A stretch of DNA of 64,000 nt from CAYMSO01 sp964393185 (GTDB taxonomy: Bacteria > Patescibacteriota > Dojkabacteria > J137), in contig CAYMSO010000002.1 of the NCBI GenBank assembly GCA_964393185.1, positions 87,095-151,094 on the forward strand. Direction: 5' to 3'. The notes under the pieces are model-generated. The model was given only the letters and a program-made list of their open reading frames with translations, did no database searches and was not told the origin of the DNA. Below are positions 17,514-26,610 of this stretch, in pieces; position 1 is the first letter of the stretch, and each line of letters begins with the position of its first letter. The translations under genes and the position numbers were made by a program.

Positions 17514-19034
17514 ATGAATCCAGTACTAGAAACAAAAAGCAAAGAATTTCAAAAAAAAGTTATAGATGCTCCCTTGCTGCCTGGATGCTACATGTACAAA
17601 AACAAGAATGGAAAGGTAATTTACGTTGGAAAAGCAAAAAATCTAAGAAATCGCATAAAAAGCTATTTTACAAATTATCAGAAGATTGAATTGCAAAAAC
17701 AGATAATGGTTCAGAAAGCTCAGGATATAGAAATCATTACAGTTGATTCGGAGGTAGAGGCTTTAATTTTAGAGATGAACTTGATCAAAAAGTATAGGCC
17801 AAAATACAACATAATAATGAGAGACGATAAAAGTTATATTTATATTAGATTAGAGAAAATAAGAAAGAAAAATCAACCAATACCTACTAGAGATTCAGTT
17901 TATCAGGATTTTCCAAGAATCTCGGTTACTAGGCAAAAAAAAGACGATGGAGCAGAGTATTATGGTCCATTCCCCAATACCGTTCCAGTCAAAAGAATAC
18001 TTAGAAAATTAAGATGGCTTTTCCCTTTCAGAACAACTAACGAACTTGTATATGTTGATCCTGAAGATACTTCCAAAGTTATTTCTTCCAACAAACGTCC
18101 TTCGCTTTATTACCATCTCGGGCTAAGCAATGGAGCTGAAGCCGGATTAGAAACTAAAGAAAATTACTTAAAAAACTTTCGTGCTGTAAGAAGTTTTTTG
18201 AGAGGTGAAAAGAACACTCTTTTGGAAGAAGTTCAGAAGAAAATGAAAATAGCAGTCGAAAATCTAAATTTTGAAGAAGCTGCAAGATTGAGGGATAGAA
18301 TGAATGATATTAAATATGTAACAGCAAACATTAGAATCGATAATAGTGTGGATGATATTGCAATCGAAAATATGAGAACAAAAGAAAAAAAATCTGGTTT
18401 AAAACAATTACTAGCTGAATTAGACTTTCCAGCTGAGCATTTACAAATAAAGGAGGATTTTAAAATTGAATGTTACGACATTAGTAATATTCAAGGTACA
18501 AGCGCTGTAGGTTCAATGGTTGTTATGGTTGGTGGAGAAATACAGCCACAGCTTTATAGAAGATTTCGAATCAAAATGAAAAACGAGCCGAATGATTTTG
18601 CCATGTTACAAGAAGTTTTAACTAGAAGATTTAAAAGAATTGTAGCAGAAAATCTAAGCCGTTACGAAGATGGCGAAGTACTCAAGAAGCCTAAAATCAA
18701 GCCTGATCCTAGCTTTTCTGTACTTCCCGATTTGATAATAATAGACGGTGGAAAAGGGCAGCTTGCTTCTACTTACAAAATCTTATATAAGTTTAATCTG
18801 CACAACCAAATTCCAATTGTTGGATTAGCAAAACGCGAAGAAGAAATTTTTAAAATCTCTGATCAATTCAACGATGATTTTAGAGAAGTTAACGAATCAA
18901 ATAGATTTAGTCGAATATTACTTCCACGTAGATCTAGTGCGCTCTTTTTGGTACAAAGAATACGTGATGAAGCTCATAGATTTGCTATTACGTATCATCG
19001 GAAGGTTAGATCAAAAAAAATGATTTTAAATTAG
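17514..19034 (+). CDS. uvrC: UvrABC excinuclease subunit C, lacking C-terminal HhH domain
   Basis: A 506-residue UvrC, the dual-incision nuclease of nucleotide excision repair. The GIY-YIG domain is near the N-terminus (PGCYMYKNKNGKVIYVGKAK, Arg in LRNRIKSYF). The UVR helix pair reads KIAVENLNFEEAARLRDRM. The RNase H-like nuclease keeps IECYDISNIQG, LIIIDGGKGQL and DEAHRFAI. The protein ends about 20 residues after that His, so the tandem helix-hairpin-helix present in typical ~600-residue UvrC is absent. The next frame after an A8 tract does not encode it either. Start chosen at 17514 from the adjoining -10. Confidence 0.93.
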   Translation: MNPVLETKSKEFQKKVIDAPLLPGCYMYKNKNGKVIYVGKAKNLRNRIKSYFTNYQKIELQKQIMVQKAQDIEIITVDSEVEALILEMNLIKKYRPKYNIIMRDDKSYIYIRLEKIRKKNQPIPTRDSVYQDFPRISVTRQKKDDGAEYYGPFPNTVPVKRILRKLRWLFPFRTTNELVYVDPEDTSKVISSNKRPSLYYHLGLSNGAEAGLETKENYLKNFRAVRSFLRGEKNTLLEEVQKKMKIAVENLNFEEAARLRDRMNDIKYVTANIRIDNSVDDIAIENMRTKEKKSGLKQLLAELDFPAEHLQIKEDFKIECYDISNIQGTSAVGSMVVMVGGEIQPQLYRRFRIKMKNEPNDFAMLQEVLTRRFKRIVAENLSRYEDGEVLKKPKIKPDPSFSVLPDLIIIDGGKGQLASTYKILYKFNLHNQIPIVGLAKREEEIFKISDQFNDDFREVNESNRFSRILLPRRSSALFLVQRIRDEAHRFAITYHRKVRSKKMILN

Positions 19035-19082
19035 TAATAATCGAAAATAGTGCAAAGAAGAGCACCTTGTTTAAAGCTGTTC

Positions 19083-19685
19083 TTATCTATACTGTCTTAT
19101 AACTGTGACTCTTCTAACTCTTCTTTTATGAATCATATCTTCGATAATAGACATTAGAAAGAAATCAAAAAACATTACTATTAACAAAATTAGCACAAGA
19201 GAAAGAGAGATTCTGCCATCAAAAAGCCTTGTATTTATAACTGTTGCAGCCCAGTTTGTACTTTTAGCTACAAAATCTGCAAAATCGCTTACACTAAGAT
19301 TAACTTTAAAAAAGTCAAACACCAGCCTAATTATTATTAAAGTCTCTACTGTTTTAAAAAAGAAATCCAATAAATTTAGCATAACATCCGATACCCGGTC
19401 ATAGAAAAAAGAAGTTAATAGTTCAGAAAGAATGGTGCCTATTAATATAATGAATATAATAGCTGCCAATGCGTTTAAGTTAAAATCTCCAGGCTTTGCT
19501 TGTTGTTCAAATATACCAATAAATGGATTGATTAGTGGATCAGTAATTTGGAGTAAAAATTTGACAAAACTATTATTTCTATCGGCTTTTATCAAATCGA
19601 ATACTATTCGTACAAAAATCAATAAACTTAAGAATACGCTAGCGCCTATTGTTAGAATCCTTATATTTTCTCTTGTCTGTCTCAT
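19083..19685 (-). CDS. YggT-like membrane protein
   Basis: A 200-residue protein with four hydrophobic segments. The YggT-type signature appears as RIVFDL...FVKFLLQITDPLINPFIGIF, in which T-[DE]-P-[LI]-x-x-P is typical. It continues with a second similar half (LIIIRLVFDFFKVN...FVAKSTNWA). YggT proteins are small membrane proteins of uncertain role. The tail is strongly basic (HKRRVRRVTVIRQYR), probably cytoplasmic. It lies 40 nt downstream of the DNA ligase gene on the same strand. Confidence 0.7.
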   Translation of the reverse strand: MRQTRENIRILTIGASVFLSLLIFVRIVFDLIKADRNNSFVKFLLQITDPLINPFIGIFEQQAKPGDFNLNALAAIIFIILIGTILSELLTSFFYDRVSDVMLNLLDFFFKTVETLIIIRLVFDFFKVNLSVSDFADFVAKSTNWAATVINTRLFDGRISLSLVLILLIVMFFDFFLMSIIEDMIHKRRVRRVTVIRQYR

Positions 19686-19725
19686 ATTTAAAATAAAATA
19701 GATTTTAACTGATCTCTTTTGATTA

Positions 19726-21585
19726 TTACTTTCCTTTTCTTAATTCATACATTCTGACTAATTCTTTGACAGTATTAGGATAGTCTTTATCTCTATCCCA
19801 AATTTTGATTCGTGGAAATCTTACAGACAAACCTCTATCTGATTTATCACCCTTAACGCTTGTGGGTATTCCCATTGCAGCAGTGTGCGCAGGGCTTCTT
19901 GTAATTTCGTCGGCTATAATTTCGATAATATACTTAGGTCTTACCCAAACATCTGGTTTAAGCTGAGAATTTACCACATAATTCTGTTGTGCTTCCGACA
20001 CTTCTTCGGCTTTCAGAGCTATTGCAATTTTTTCTAGTATTTCGTCTGTCAAACCGCTACCCACTTTACCAACCGAGTAATATTTATCCTCCTTTTCTTC
20101 GTACACAGCCGTGAGTAGGGCTCCGATGCCGAATTTAGATCGCTGACCTGTGCCAATATAATAACCAATCACAGCAACATCCAATGTATCTACAAGATCA
20201 GATCTTGTGTTTGCTTTTAGTTTGATCCACTTAAAATTTCTTGATCCAGGTTCGTAAGTAGTTCCAGGTGCCTTACAGATAATTCCTTCCAACCCAGCTT
20301 CTACTTTTTCGGTAAAGTATTGATTTAATTCTGCTTCGGAATTACATTGCTTAGTTTCTAGCATTCTCAAGGCAGAGCTCGAGTTTGATAAAATAGAAGA
20401 TAATAAATCTAATCTTTTTTCAAGTATTACTGAAGATAAGTCCTGTCCATTCAAATATAAGATATCAAAACACATAGCTCTTACAGGAATCGAACCGCTA
20501 AAAAGATCTATATCGTATTTTCTTTTTCTCTGCATTGTCTCCTGATAAGAAAGATAGGAGTTTGCTTCCTCATTAAAGCCTATTATTTCTGAATCTAGAA
20601 TAATCGAATCAACTTCTAGATTTTTTAACGAATAAAGTAACTCCGGGAATTGATCAGTCATATTTTCCATGTTCCGACTAAAGATTTGCGAACCACCTGT
20701 TTTGGAATAATGCAACTGACCTCTTAAACCATCTAACTTTGGTTGTACAAAACAGTTAGGCATTCGTTTCCAAACAGATGCTGGATCAGCTTCTCTTTCT
20801 ACTAACTTTGATGCTACCGGCTTTCCAATTTGTAATTCGATATCTGCTAATTTTGTTTCAATCTGATCTTTAGAAGTGGAAATCACTAGTTTTGCTAATT
20901 CACCAATATCTGAATTAGCGCCAAAGGCATAATCTAAGATTTCCCGTAAAGATTTATCTCCTTTTACATACCAAGACAATGCATCTAAAACGGTTTTGTC
21001 ACTTACTCCCAATCGTAAATCACCAGATACAATCCTAGTCACAAATCTTGCACTTAACGGATCCAACGAAAGTAATGTTAATATAAAAGAGTTAATTTTT
21101 GATTCGACTGAGCCTTTTCCTGCAGCCTTTGCTATACGTTCAAGATTAAAATATATGTCAGAAATTTTATCCGAGATAATCACAGCAATTTGATTCTCGG
21201 GAATTAGCATAGATTGCTCTTTTGAGTCTGCTGATTTGAATTTACTAACAAGTGCTTCTTTTAATTTTAGCTCTTGTATTTTTAACATTATCACCTCTGC
21301 CACGCTACCTAGATCACCACTTGATTTATATATATCCATTATATCTACAGATATTTGGCTTTCTGCAATAATTTTCTCGAAGGATTTTAGTATAAGCTTT
21401 TTCGAAAAATTAAATTCCAGATTAACAAATTTAGGTGCAAGTCGACCTTGCATCATATACATTGCGTAAGGTGCTTCATCAGGATCTACTTTTGCAAAAA
21501 AGTCTGCCAATATAATTGTCAAATCGTTTCTTTTAGAAGTTTCTTCTAACTTTTTTAGAAACTCAGAAAATTCTATAAATTTCAT
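19726..21585 (-). CDS. lig: ATP-dependent DNA ligase (archaeal/eukaryotic type)
   Basis: A 619-residue ATP-type ligase that seals nicks by a lysyl-AMP intermediate. The N-terminal DNA-binding domain spans roughly residues 1-270. The adenylation motif KLDGLR has nucleophile Lys283. Motif III is FDILYLNGQDL, and motifs IV-V are EGIICK and FKWIKLK. The C-terminal OB fold ends with RFPRI. An NAD-dependent LigA would be the usual bacterial replicative ligase; whether this organism also has one cannot be seen. The archaeal-like architecture suggests transfer or an old CPR trait. The protein contains a GSVESKINSFI linker typical of this group. Confidence 0.93.
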   Translation of the reverse strand: MKFIEFSEFLKKLEETSKRNDLTIILADFFAKVDPDEAPYAMYMMQGRLAPKFVNLEFNFSKKLILKSFEKIIAESQISVDIMDIYKSSGDLGSVAEVIMLKIQELKLKEALVSKFKSADSKEQSMLIPENQIAVIISDKISDIYFNLERIAKAAGKGSVESKINSFILTLLSLDPLSARFVTRIVSGDLRLGVSDKTVLDALSWYVKGDKSLREILDYAFGANSDIGELAKLVISTSKDQIETKLADIELQIGKPVASKLVEREADPASVWKRMPNCFVQPKLDGLRGQLHYSKTGGSQIFSRNMENMTDQFPELLYSLKNLEVDSIILDSEIIGFNEEANSYLSYQETMQRKRKYDIDLFSGSIPVRAMCFDILYLNGQDLSSVILEKRLDLLSSILSNSSSALRMLETKQCNSEAELNQYFTEKVEAGLEGIICKAPGTTYEPGSRNFKWIKLKANTRSDLVDTLDVAVIGYYIGTGQRSKFGIGALLTAVYEEKEDKYYSVGKVGSGLTDEILEKIAIALKAEEVSEAQQNYVVNSQLKPDVWVRPKYIIEIIADEITRSPAHTAAMGIPTSVKGDKSDRGLSVRFPRIKIWDRDKDYPNTVKELVRMYELRKGK

Positions 21586-21659
21586 GGAAATAATTAACTA
21601 TTTGATCATTATACCCTGGATTTTGTAACTTTCTAAAGAAGTAATTTTGGTTAAAATAA

Positions 21660-21771
21660 AAAACAACGAGCGGAAGTTCATAGTTTTATGTTGTTATGGA
21701 AAAAGTTTAACTTAATGACTAAGCTCCTTTCGTTGACTAAAGCCAATGTTTCTAAGATTAACTCGCAATAA
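21660..21771 (+). repeat. 112-nt two-hairpin repeat, diverged copy C
   Basis: This matches the tandem pair at 42621-42844 in length and layout. Hairpin 1 is AAAACAACGAGC...GTTCATAGTTTT, a spacer follows, then a second hairpin around a TAAA loop with GCCAATG, and the ending is CAATAA. It is more mutated: the outer stem of hairpin 2 is weakened. As with copy B, the next bases are AGTAG. It sits between the co-oriented surface-protein and ligase genes. Confidence 0.75.
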
Positions 21772-21791
21772 AGTAGTACTAGGACAATGCC

Positions 21792-23615
21792 TTAACTCGT
21801 TGCTTCGGGCTCATAATAACTAATTGGTTCTTGATCGGCAGGTGTAATTGTAGTGTTAGGTTCTGCACTAGTTTGATTATTTTGAGCAAGACTTGATGAT
21901 TGAGTTTGACCTTGTGGAACATACGTTTGTGTCCAATCTGTTTCTGGCTGGTATACAAACGTGCCTTGTTGATTATAGTCTATAGCAGAAGGATCCGTAT
22001 GAGTATATGGATCATATGGATTTAAATAATCAGTCATTGATTGCTGATCTATAACCTGTTCTTTTGTCTCCACTGTTTCTTCATCGCTTCCACCGCTCCA
22101 CATTAAGTATATAATCCATGGCACAAATAATATGGTAAAGCCAAGTCCACAAATAATTATAATAAGAATTAATGCAGATCTTGGTATTTCTCTTCCAAAA
22201 ACATTTAGAGTTGTTTGATCACCTGGAGATTGCCCAACAATAAATACCCAATCATAACTGGTTTCTTTTTCGGTTGAATCTTGTACTCTTACTTGAACCT
22301 GATGTTTTCCATCCGGAACTGTTCTATCTGTTAAATCGCAATCAAAACTAATCGCTGTGACTGTACATTTGGAAGTTACATCCTCGTTGTCGAAGATCAT
22401 TTCGAAAGAATCAACCACAATTTCGCTATTGATAGATGGTACTAATTCTCCCGATATTTTTATAGGTGTTCCAGAATCTACAACATCGTTGTTCGCAGGT
22501 ATCGGATTAATTATAAGTGGGGTACTTGTTATATCTGTATTATCTTCATCCGAAATATTGAATTTATCTGATACTGTCTCGAAAATTACATTGTTGTCTG
22601 CATCTAGTCCCTGAATTCTAATAAGATACTCACCTTTTTCTATGTCGGATACATCCCATACTTGTTCAGTTTTATCAGTACCAATATCGTTAGCAATTGT
22701 TGTCCATTCGGATGTATCTTTAGTATAGGAAATACTTAATTTAGTAATAACATTATCTGGATTTACAAGCTCCCATCTTATTAAAGCATTGTTTCCACTT
22801 AGCACTGAAGTCTTTAACGGAAATTTTATTACAATACTAATCTCGTCGTCATCGCTTTGCGAATTCTCATCCTGTCTTACCTTTATAGTGAATGACTGAA
22901 AAACGCTGGGACTTTTATTATCTGTTACAGCAATAGTAACATCGTAAGAAATAGATTCTTGTCCGTGAGTGGAAAGTGGTATACTAGTGATTTCTCCCGT
23001 ATCTTCGTTTATTCGCAGTTCTGCATTCGCTTTTATAAATCTATATTTAATGGGATCTTTATCCGGATCGTCTACAGTAATTTGATACGAGAATGTTTCT
23101 CCCTGGGTAAACTCTGTTTTATCCGGATTTGATGTAATTTTAGGCTGGGTATTGCTATTGTATACACCTATAACTCGCGTATTGCAAACAGAGTAGGGTG
23201 CTTGTTCGTTTAACAAAGCTGCGCATAGTTTAATGCAATATTTCCCATCGGATAAGGGCGAAGTTGTACTTGTAGAACTCGTGTTCCATTGAATTATGCT
23301 ATTTTCATCTTTTGATGATTGTGCTTTGCTATTTTTTGTAATACTGCCCAAATTGGTATTAGAACAAGTTTGTGCGTCAAAAAGTCTAGCACTGTACTGG
23401 ATTTCTTCTTGATCATCATCGTATAATTTCCAGCTAACATTAAAAATATCTTTGACTATTTCGTTATTAGTTGGAGCTTCGATCTCAAATACATCATCAT
23501 CGTCTGTTAAAGCAGCGTCAATTTTGTTTGGAAAAAACGCAAATATAGATATCGAAATAAATGCAATAAAGAAGGCTGATTTAAATTTTTTAAATATATT
23601 TATAAAATCATTCAT
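21792..23615 (-). CDS. Secreted/membrane-anchored surface protein with Ig-like (cadherin/He_PIG-like) domains
   Basis: A 607-residue protein. It has an N-terminal signal segment (SAFFIAFISISIFAFFPNKIDA), then three extracellular beta-rich domains. The second, FTQGETFSYQITVDDPDKDP...INEDTGEITSIPL, resembles putative Ig/cadherin-like repeats. The third, YLIRIQGLDADNNVIFETVSD, is fibronectin-like. A membrane span at about residues 490-515 (ALILIIIICGLGFTILFVPW) leads to a Gln/Thr/Tyr-rich cytoplasmic tail. It is probably an adhesin or secretion-associated surface protein. The ATG at 23615 is preferred over the GTG at 23633 because a TAAAAT -10 lies 8 nt upstream of the ATG. Confidence 0.8.
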   Translation of the reverse strand: MNDFINIFKKFKSAFFIAFISISIFAFFPNKIDAALTDDDDVFEIEAPTNNEIVKDIFNVSWKLYDDDQEEIQYSARLFDAQTCSNTNLGSITKNSKAQSSKDENSIIQWNTSSTSTTSPLSDGKYCIKLCAALLNEQAPYSVCNTRVIGVYNSNTQPKITSNPDKTEFTQGETFSYQITVDDPDKDPIKYRFIKANAELRINEDTGEITSIPLSTHGQESISYDVTIAVTDNKSPSVFQSFTIKVRQDENSQSDDDEISIVIKFPLKTSVLSGNNALIRWELVNPDNVITKLSISYTKDTSEWTTIANDIGTDKTEQVWDVSDIEKGEYLIRIQGLDADNNVIFETVSDKFNISDEDNTDITSTPLIINPIPANNDVVDSGTPIKISGELVPSINSEIVVDSFEMIFDNEDVTSKCTVTAISFDCDLTDRTVPDGKHQVQVRVQDSTEKETSYDWVFIVGQSPGDQTTLNVFGREIPRSALILIIIICGLGFTILFVPWIIYLMWSGGSDEETVETKEQVIDQQSMTDYLNPYDPYTHTDPSAIDYNQQGTFVYQPETDWTQTYVPQGQTQSSSLAQNNQTSAEPNTTITPADQEPISYYEPEATS

Positions 23616-23623
23616 ATTTATGT

Positions 23624-23629
23624 ATTTTA
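23624..23629 (-). promoter_or_regulatory. -10 box of the Ig-like surface protein gene
   Basis: TGCTAAAAT on the minus strand lies 8 nt before the ATG at 23615. The GTG alternative would overlap it. Confidence 0.5.
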
Positions 23630-23639
23630 GCACTACGTT

Positions 23640-25175
23640 CTAAAGTATTCCTTTTTGTTCGATAAATCCTTTTAGTGCTGTTTCCAAAGATCTAAGTTGA
23701 GTATCGGAAGCACTTTCTACGCTTGCCATTTCTTCAAATGCTTTCCGAGCTTGCAATCCTTTTATAAATTTCAAACTTAGGGCAGTGGAAAGACCTTCAT
23801 TGTAGACATTCAAATATTGATCGGTTGCCAGATCATCCGCCATGTCTGATCTTGGGTAAAGTGTACCAAAGTGTCCTTCCTGTGTTTTAATATTTTCGTG
23901 AAGTTTTCTAAGTTGTTCAGGCTGGCTAAGCCAGTTAAGAAACTGCCAGGCAGCTTGCGAATTTGGCCGCTGATTGCTAACCATATTTCCCCAATAAGTT
24001 GCCCAGTTAAGAAATGGTTGCGACTGTCCTTGTATTTGTGGCATTGGCGACACTCCTATATTAATTCCCAAATTATATGATTCATTATAGTTAAGTAAAT
24101 CTCTAAGTCTCCAACTTGTACCTACAATCATGGCCACATCTTTTTCTAAGAATGCTGCTGCGTCATTTTTAAAACCTGAACTCCATGTTTGATTAGAAGA
24201 AACAAAGCTTTTATAAAAATTTACAGCGCCTTGTGCTTGAGTATTAGTTGCAAATTCTGGTTGACCTGTTGTGGGGTTATAAAGACTTACTCCATTCTGC
24301 ACAAAAAGCAAATTAAGCAACTCAAAAGTAAAGGATGTATTGCCAGGAGCACCTGCAGCAAATCCTGCCTGCAATAGGTTTCTGCCTTCTCTTTTTGTTA
24401 AGGATTCGGCAAAATTTCTAAACTCAATCCAATTTTCCGGAGGTGTAAGAATATTATTATTGTTTTGTGCAATCAGATCTTTATTATAAATTATAGCAAG
24501 TGTATCTATCCACAGTGGTAAACCATGAACTCCACTTGTTCCAATAAAATCGTTTGCAACAGCAGGGTAGTAGCTACTTCTTAGGGATTCGGCACTGATC
24601 AGTGCTGTTGGAGCTGGAGCAGTGTACTTTTCGTAGTCAAGTGCCCATGTATTTTCAATCATAAATATATCTGGGATTTCAACTATATCTCCATTTTGAA
24701 CTCCAGACAGAATCACCCTGTTTAATTCTGCTAGGTAGTCTTCCGATGCGGTTTTAAAATCTTTATCGTAGAACCATTTATCCTCGTATTTTATTGTTAC
24801 ATTCGGATTCTCGTCTTGATATTCTTCAATCAAAGGTTGAATAACTTCTGGATCCATAAATACTCCCCACCACTCCAAAGTAATTGGTGTATTGTTGTTT
24901 GTATTTCCTGTATTATTGTTGTTATTTTGATTGGTATTACTTTTACCCCCCGAAAGCAAGAAAAAAAGTAAAATTATTATTCCAAGGATGACTAATCCTC
25001 CAAGTACCAGCAAAGGTAGTGGGAATTTTCTTTCGTTTTGATATTCGGCATCATCGTCAGTAGAAAATTCCTCGTAATAAGTAGTTTCTTCGGCAGGCGC
25101 AGGATCTACAGTGTATGGCTCAATCGTTGTTGTAGAAAAATCCTGTGTGGAATAGTCTGCGTTATTGCTCTCCAT
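23640..25175 (-). CDS. Membrane-anchored extracellular solute-binding protein (family 1-like)
   Basis: A 511-residue protein. The N-terminal 48 residues are acidic, Thr/Tyr-rich and probably cytoplasmic. A membrane span (PLLVLGGLVILGIIILLFFL) and an Asn-rich linker follow. The remaining ~410 residues have the layout of a carbohydrate-type solute-binding protein: ITLEWWGVFMDPEVIQPLIEEYQ, GLPLWIDTLAIIYNKDLI, FLEKDVAMIVGTSWRL, and AAWQFLNWLSQPEQ. No ABC permease genes are nearby, so import is not supported. The gene belongs with the surface/secretion cluster, 24 nt upstream of the Ig-like protein. It is N-terminally anchored rather than a lipoprotein. Confidence 0.83.
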   Translation of the reverse strand: MESNNADYSTQDFSTTTIEPYTVDPAPAEETTYYEEFSTDDDAEYQNERKFPLPLLVLGGLVILGIIILLFFLLSGGKSNTNQNNNNNTGNTNNNTPITLEWWGVFMDPEVIQPLIEEYQDENPNVTIKYEDKWFYDKDFKTASEDYLAELNRVILSGVQNGDIVEIPDIFMIENTWALDYEKYTAPAPTALISAESLRSSYYPAVANDFIGTSGVHGLPLWIDTLAIIYNKDLIAQNNNNILTPPENWIEFRNFAESLTKREGRNLLQAGFAAGAPGNTSFTFELLNLLFVQNGVSLYNPTTGQPEFATNTQAQGAVNFYKSFVSSNQTWSSGFKNDAAAFLEKDVAMIVGTSWRLRDLLNYNESYNLGINIGVSPMPQIQGQSQPFLNWATYWGNMVSNQRPNSQAAWQFLNWLSQPEQLRKLHENIKTQEGHFGTLYPRSDMADDLATDQYLNVYNEGLSTALSLKFIKGLQARKAFEEMASVESASDTQLRSLETALKGFIEQKGIL

Positions 25176-25410
25176 TAATAATTGCTAAATCTAAATAAGT
25201 CTATATTAGTAAGTCTAGGTTGTAAAGGTCGATTAGTTGTTTTCGACAAATAGAAATTTTAGGTAGAATAACATAATTTTAGAAACAAAATTTTTTATAC
25301 AAAGGCTTAACATATGCTTGGATTAGTCTCGTTGTACTTCTAATTTACACCAACAGTATTATCTGATATCTTATCTTATATTAGGTATCTTGTTTTTAAA
25401 AACATTATCA

Positions 25411-26586
25411 ATGGCCTCACTTTACGAATCAAGTGCAAGAGCAAGAAAATTATTTACTGTTCTTATAATTTTAATGTTAGTTGTATACATTGTAGATACC
25501 TATATTCTTACTCCTACTCAGCAAGTTGTAGTAGATAATAAAAATAGATTTTACTTAGATCCTCAGAATGGATTCGGAGCTATTGCTGAGTACAATATAG
25601 ATGGTTTAGACTATAACGCTAATGCTGTTTTTAGTAGAGAAAGCGTACACGGTTTTTATCCAGATACTGCTTACATTCACAAAATTGAACAACCTAGGGA
25701 AAATTTAAATACTATAGATAATGCAAAAAGGAGTGTACGAGTATTAGGTTTCCCCGCAGATGATTTTCAATCACTGGAAAATGGACAGGTGTATAAATGG
25801 ACAAAAGATAATTTAACAAAAAATATAACATTTGATCGAAGAAACCTAGTATGGAATATGGACACGCTATTTTTACAGAACATAGATTCCTTAGCTAGCA
25901 AACAAATTCTTCAACAAATAGAAACTTACAAAGCCCGATCTTTAGGACTTGTATCCAGCCTTGGATTTGATACGGCTGGTATTAGAGATGGTGTTTACGA
26001 TATAAGATTTGCAGAACTTGGATTAGATGGTATTTTTCTCGAAACTACTAGCTATAATGTAGCTGATTATATCTTTATTAACATTTTTAGAAAACTGCCA
26101 CTGGCCGATCTTAAACCGGATGGTCAAAGACCTCCTGCCACTGAGCAAAATCCAGTTCCACCTCCAGTAAGTGGTAAAGTGTATAAAAACGATCCAAGAC
26201 TTGGACAAATAGAACTAGTTGTATCTAACTCCTTATCTAATTACCCTAAGGATGTATTTAGGATTAAATTTACAGATTTTGAGTATTCCGAAAGTTCAGT
26301 TTATCTAATAAAATCTGCAGATGAAGCTTGGACAGATGTGCAACTTGGCAAGGGTAGTTTAGTTTTGGTAAGGCCCCAAGGTGCAAATTATTTTGGAGGG
26401 AACCAGAGTGTGAATATTAAGGAATTTCGGATGGATGCCAGATTAACAGAACTTGCCTACTACGAACCCGAAATTTGGAGTGGTTACACTTATCCCATAT
26501 TTGTATTTAGAGGAACAGCAACATTAGAAAATGGAGGATTTGCCAGTTTTGTATTTTTTGTAGATGCAATTAAAAGAGCACAATAA
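25411..26586 (+). CDS. Hypothetical membrane-anchored protein, 391 aa
   Basis: Unrecognised protein with one N-terminal span (ARKLFTVLIILMLVVYIVDTYIL) and a large, probably extracytoplasmic, beta-rich domain. A Pro-rich hinge (RPPATEQNPVPPPVSGKVYK) separates the N- and C-terminal halves. The ATG at 25411 starts MASLYESS; a TTG at 25390 also opens the frame but adds only seven residues. It is divergent from the solute-binding protein and is followed by the VirB2-like gene on the same strand, which suggests a role in the same envelope system. Confidence 0.68.
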   Translation: MASLYESSARARKLFTVLIILMLVVYIVDTYILTPTQQVVVDNKNRFYLDPQNGFGAIAEYNIDGLDYNANAVFSRESVHGFYPDTAYIHKIEQPRENLNTIDNAKRSVRVLGFPADDFQSLENGQVYKWTKDNLTKNITFDRRNLVWNMDTLFLQNIDSLASKQILQQIETYKARSLGLVSSLGFDTAGIRDGVYDIRFAELGLDGIFLETTSYNVADYIFINIFRKLPLADLKPDGQRPPATEQNPVPPPVSGKVYKNDPRLGQIELVVSNSLSNYPKDVFRIKFTDFEYSESSVYLIKSADEAWTDVQLGKGSLVLVRPQGANYFGGNQSVNIKEFRMDARLTELAYYEPEIWSGYTYPIFVFRGTATLENGGFASFVFFVDAIKRAQ

Positions 26587-26597
26587 TTTTAAAAATT

Positions 26598-26603
26598 ATA
26601 ATA
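26598..26603 (+). promoter_or_regulatory. -10 box of the VirB2-like gene
   Basis: TATAAT lies 7 nt before the ATG at 26611, directly after the stop of the previous gene. This predicts a leaderless mRNA. Confidence 0.55.
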
Positions 26604-26610
26604 ATACTTT

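Noticed and set aside
23640..25175. Complete ABC sugar importer
   Set aside because: Only a membrane-anchored binding protein is present; no permease or nucleotide-binding subunit is encoded nearby.
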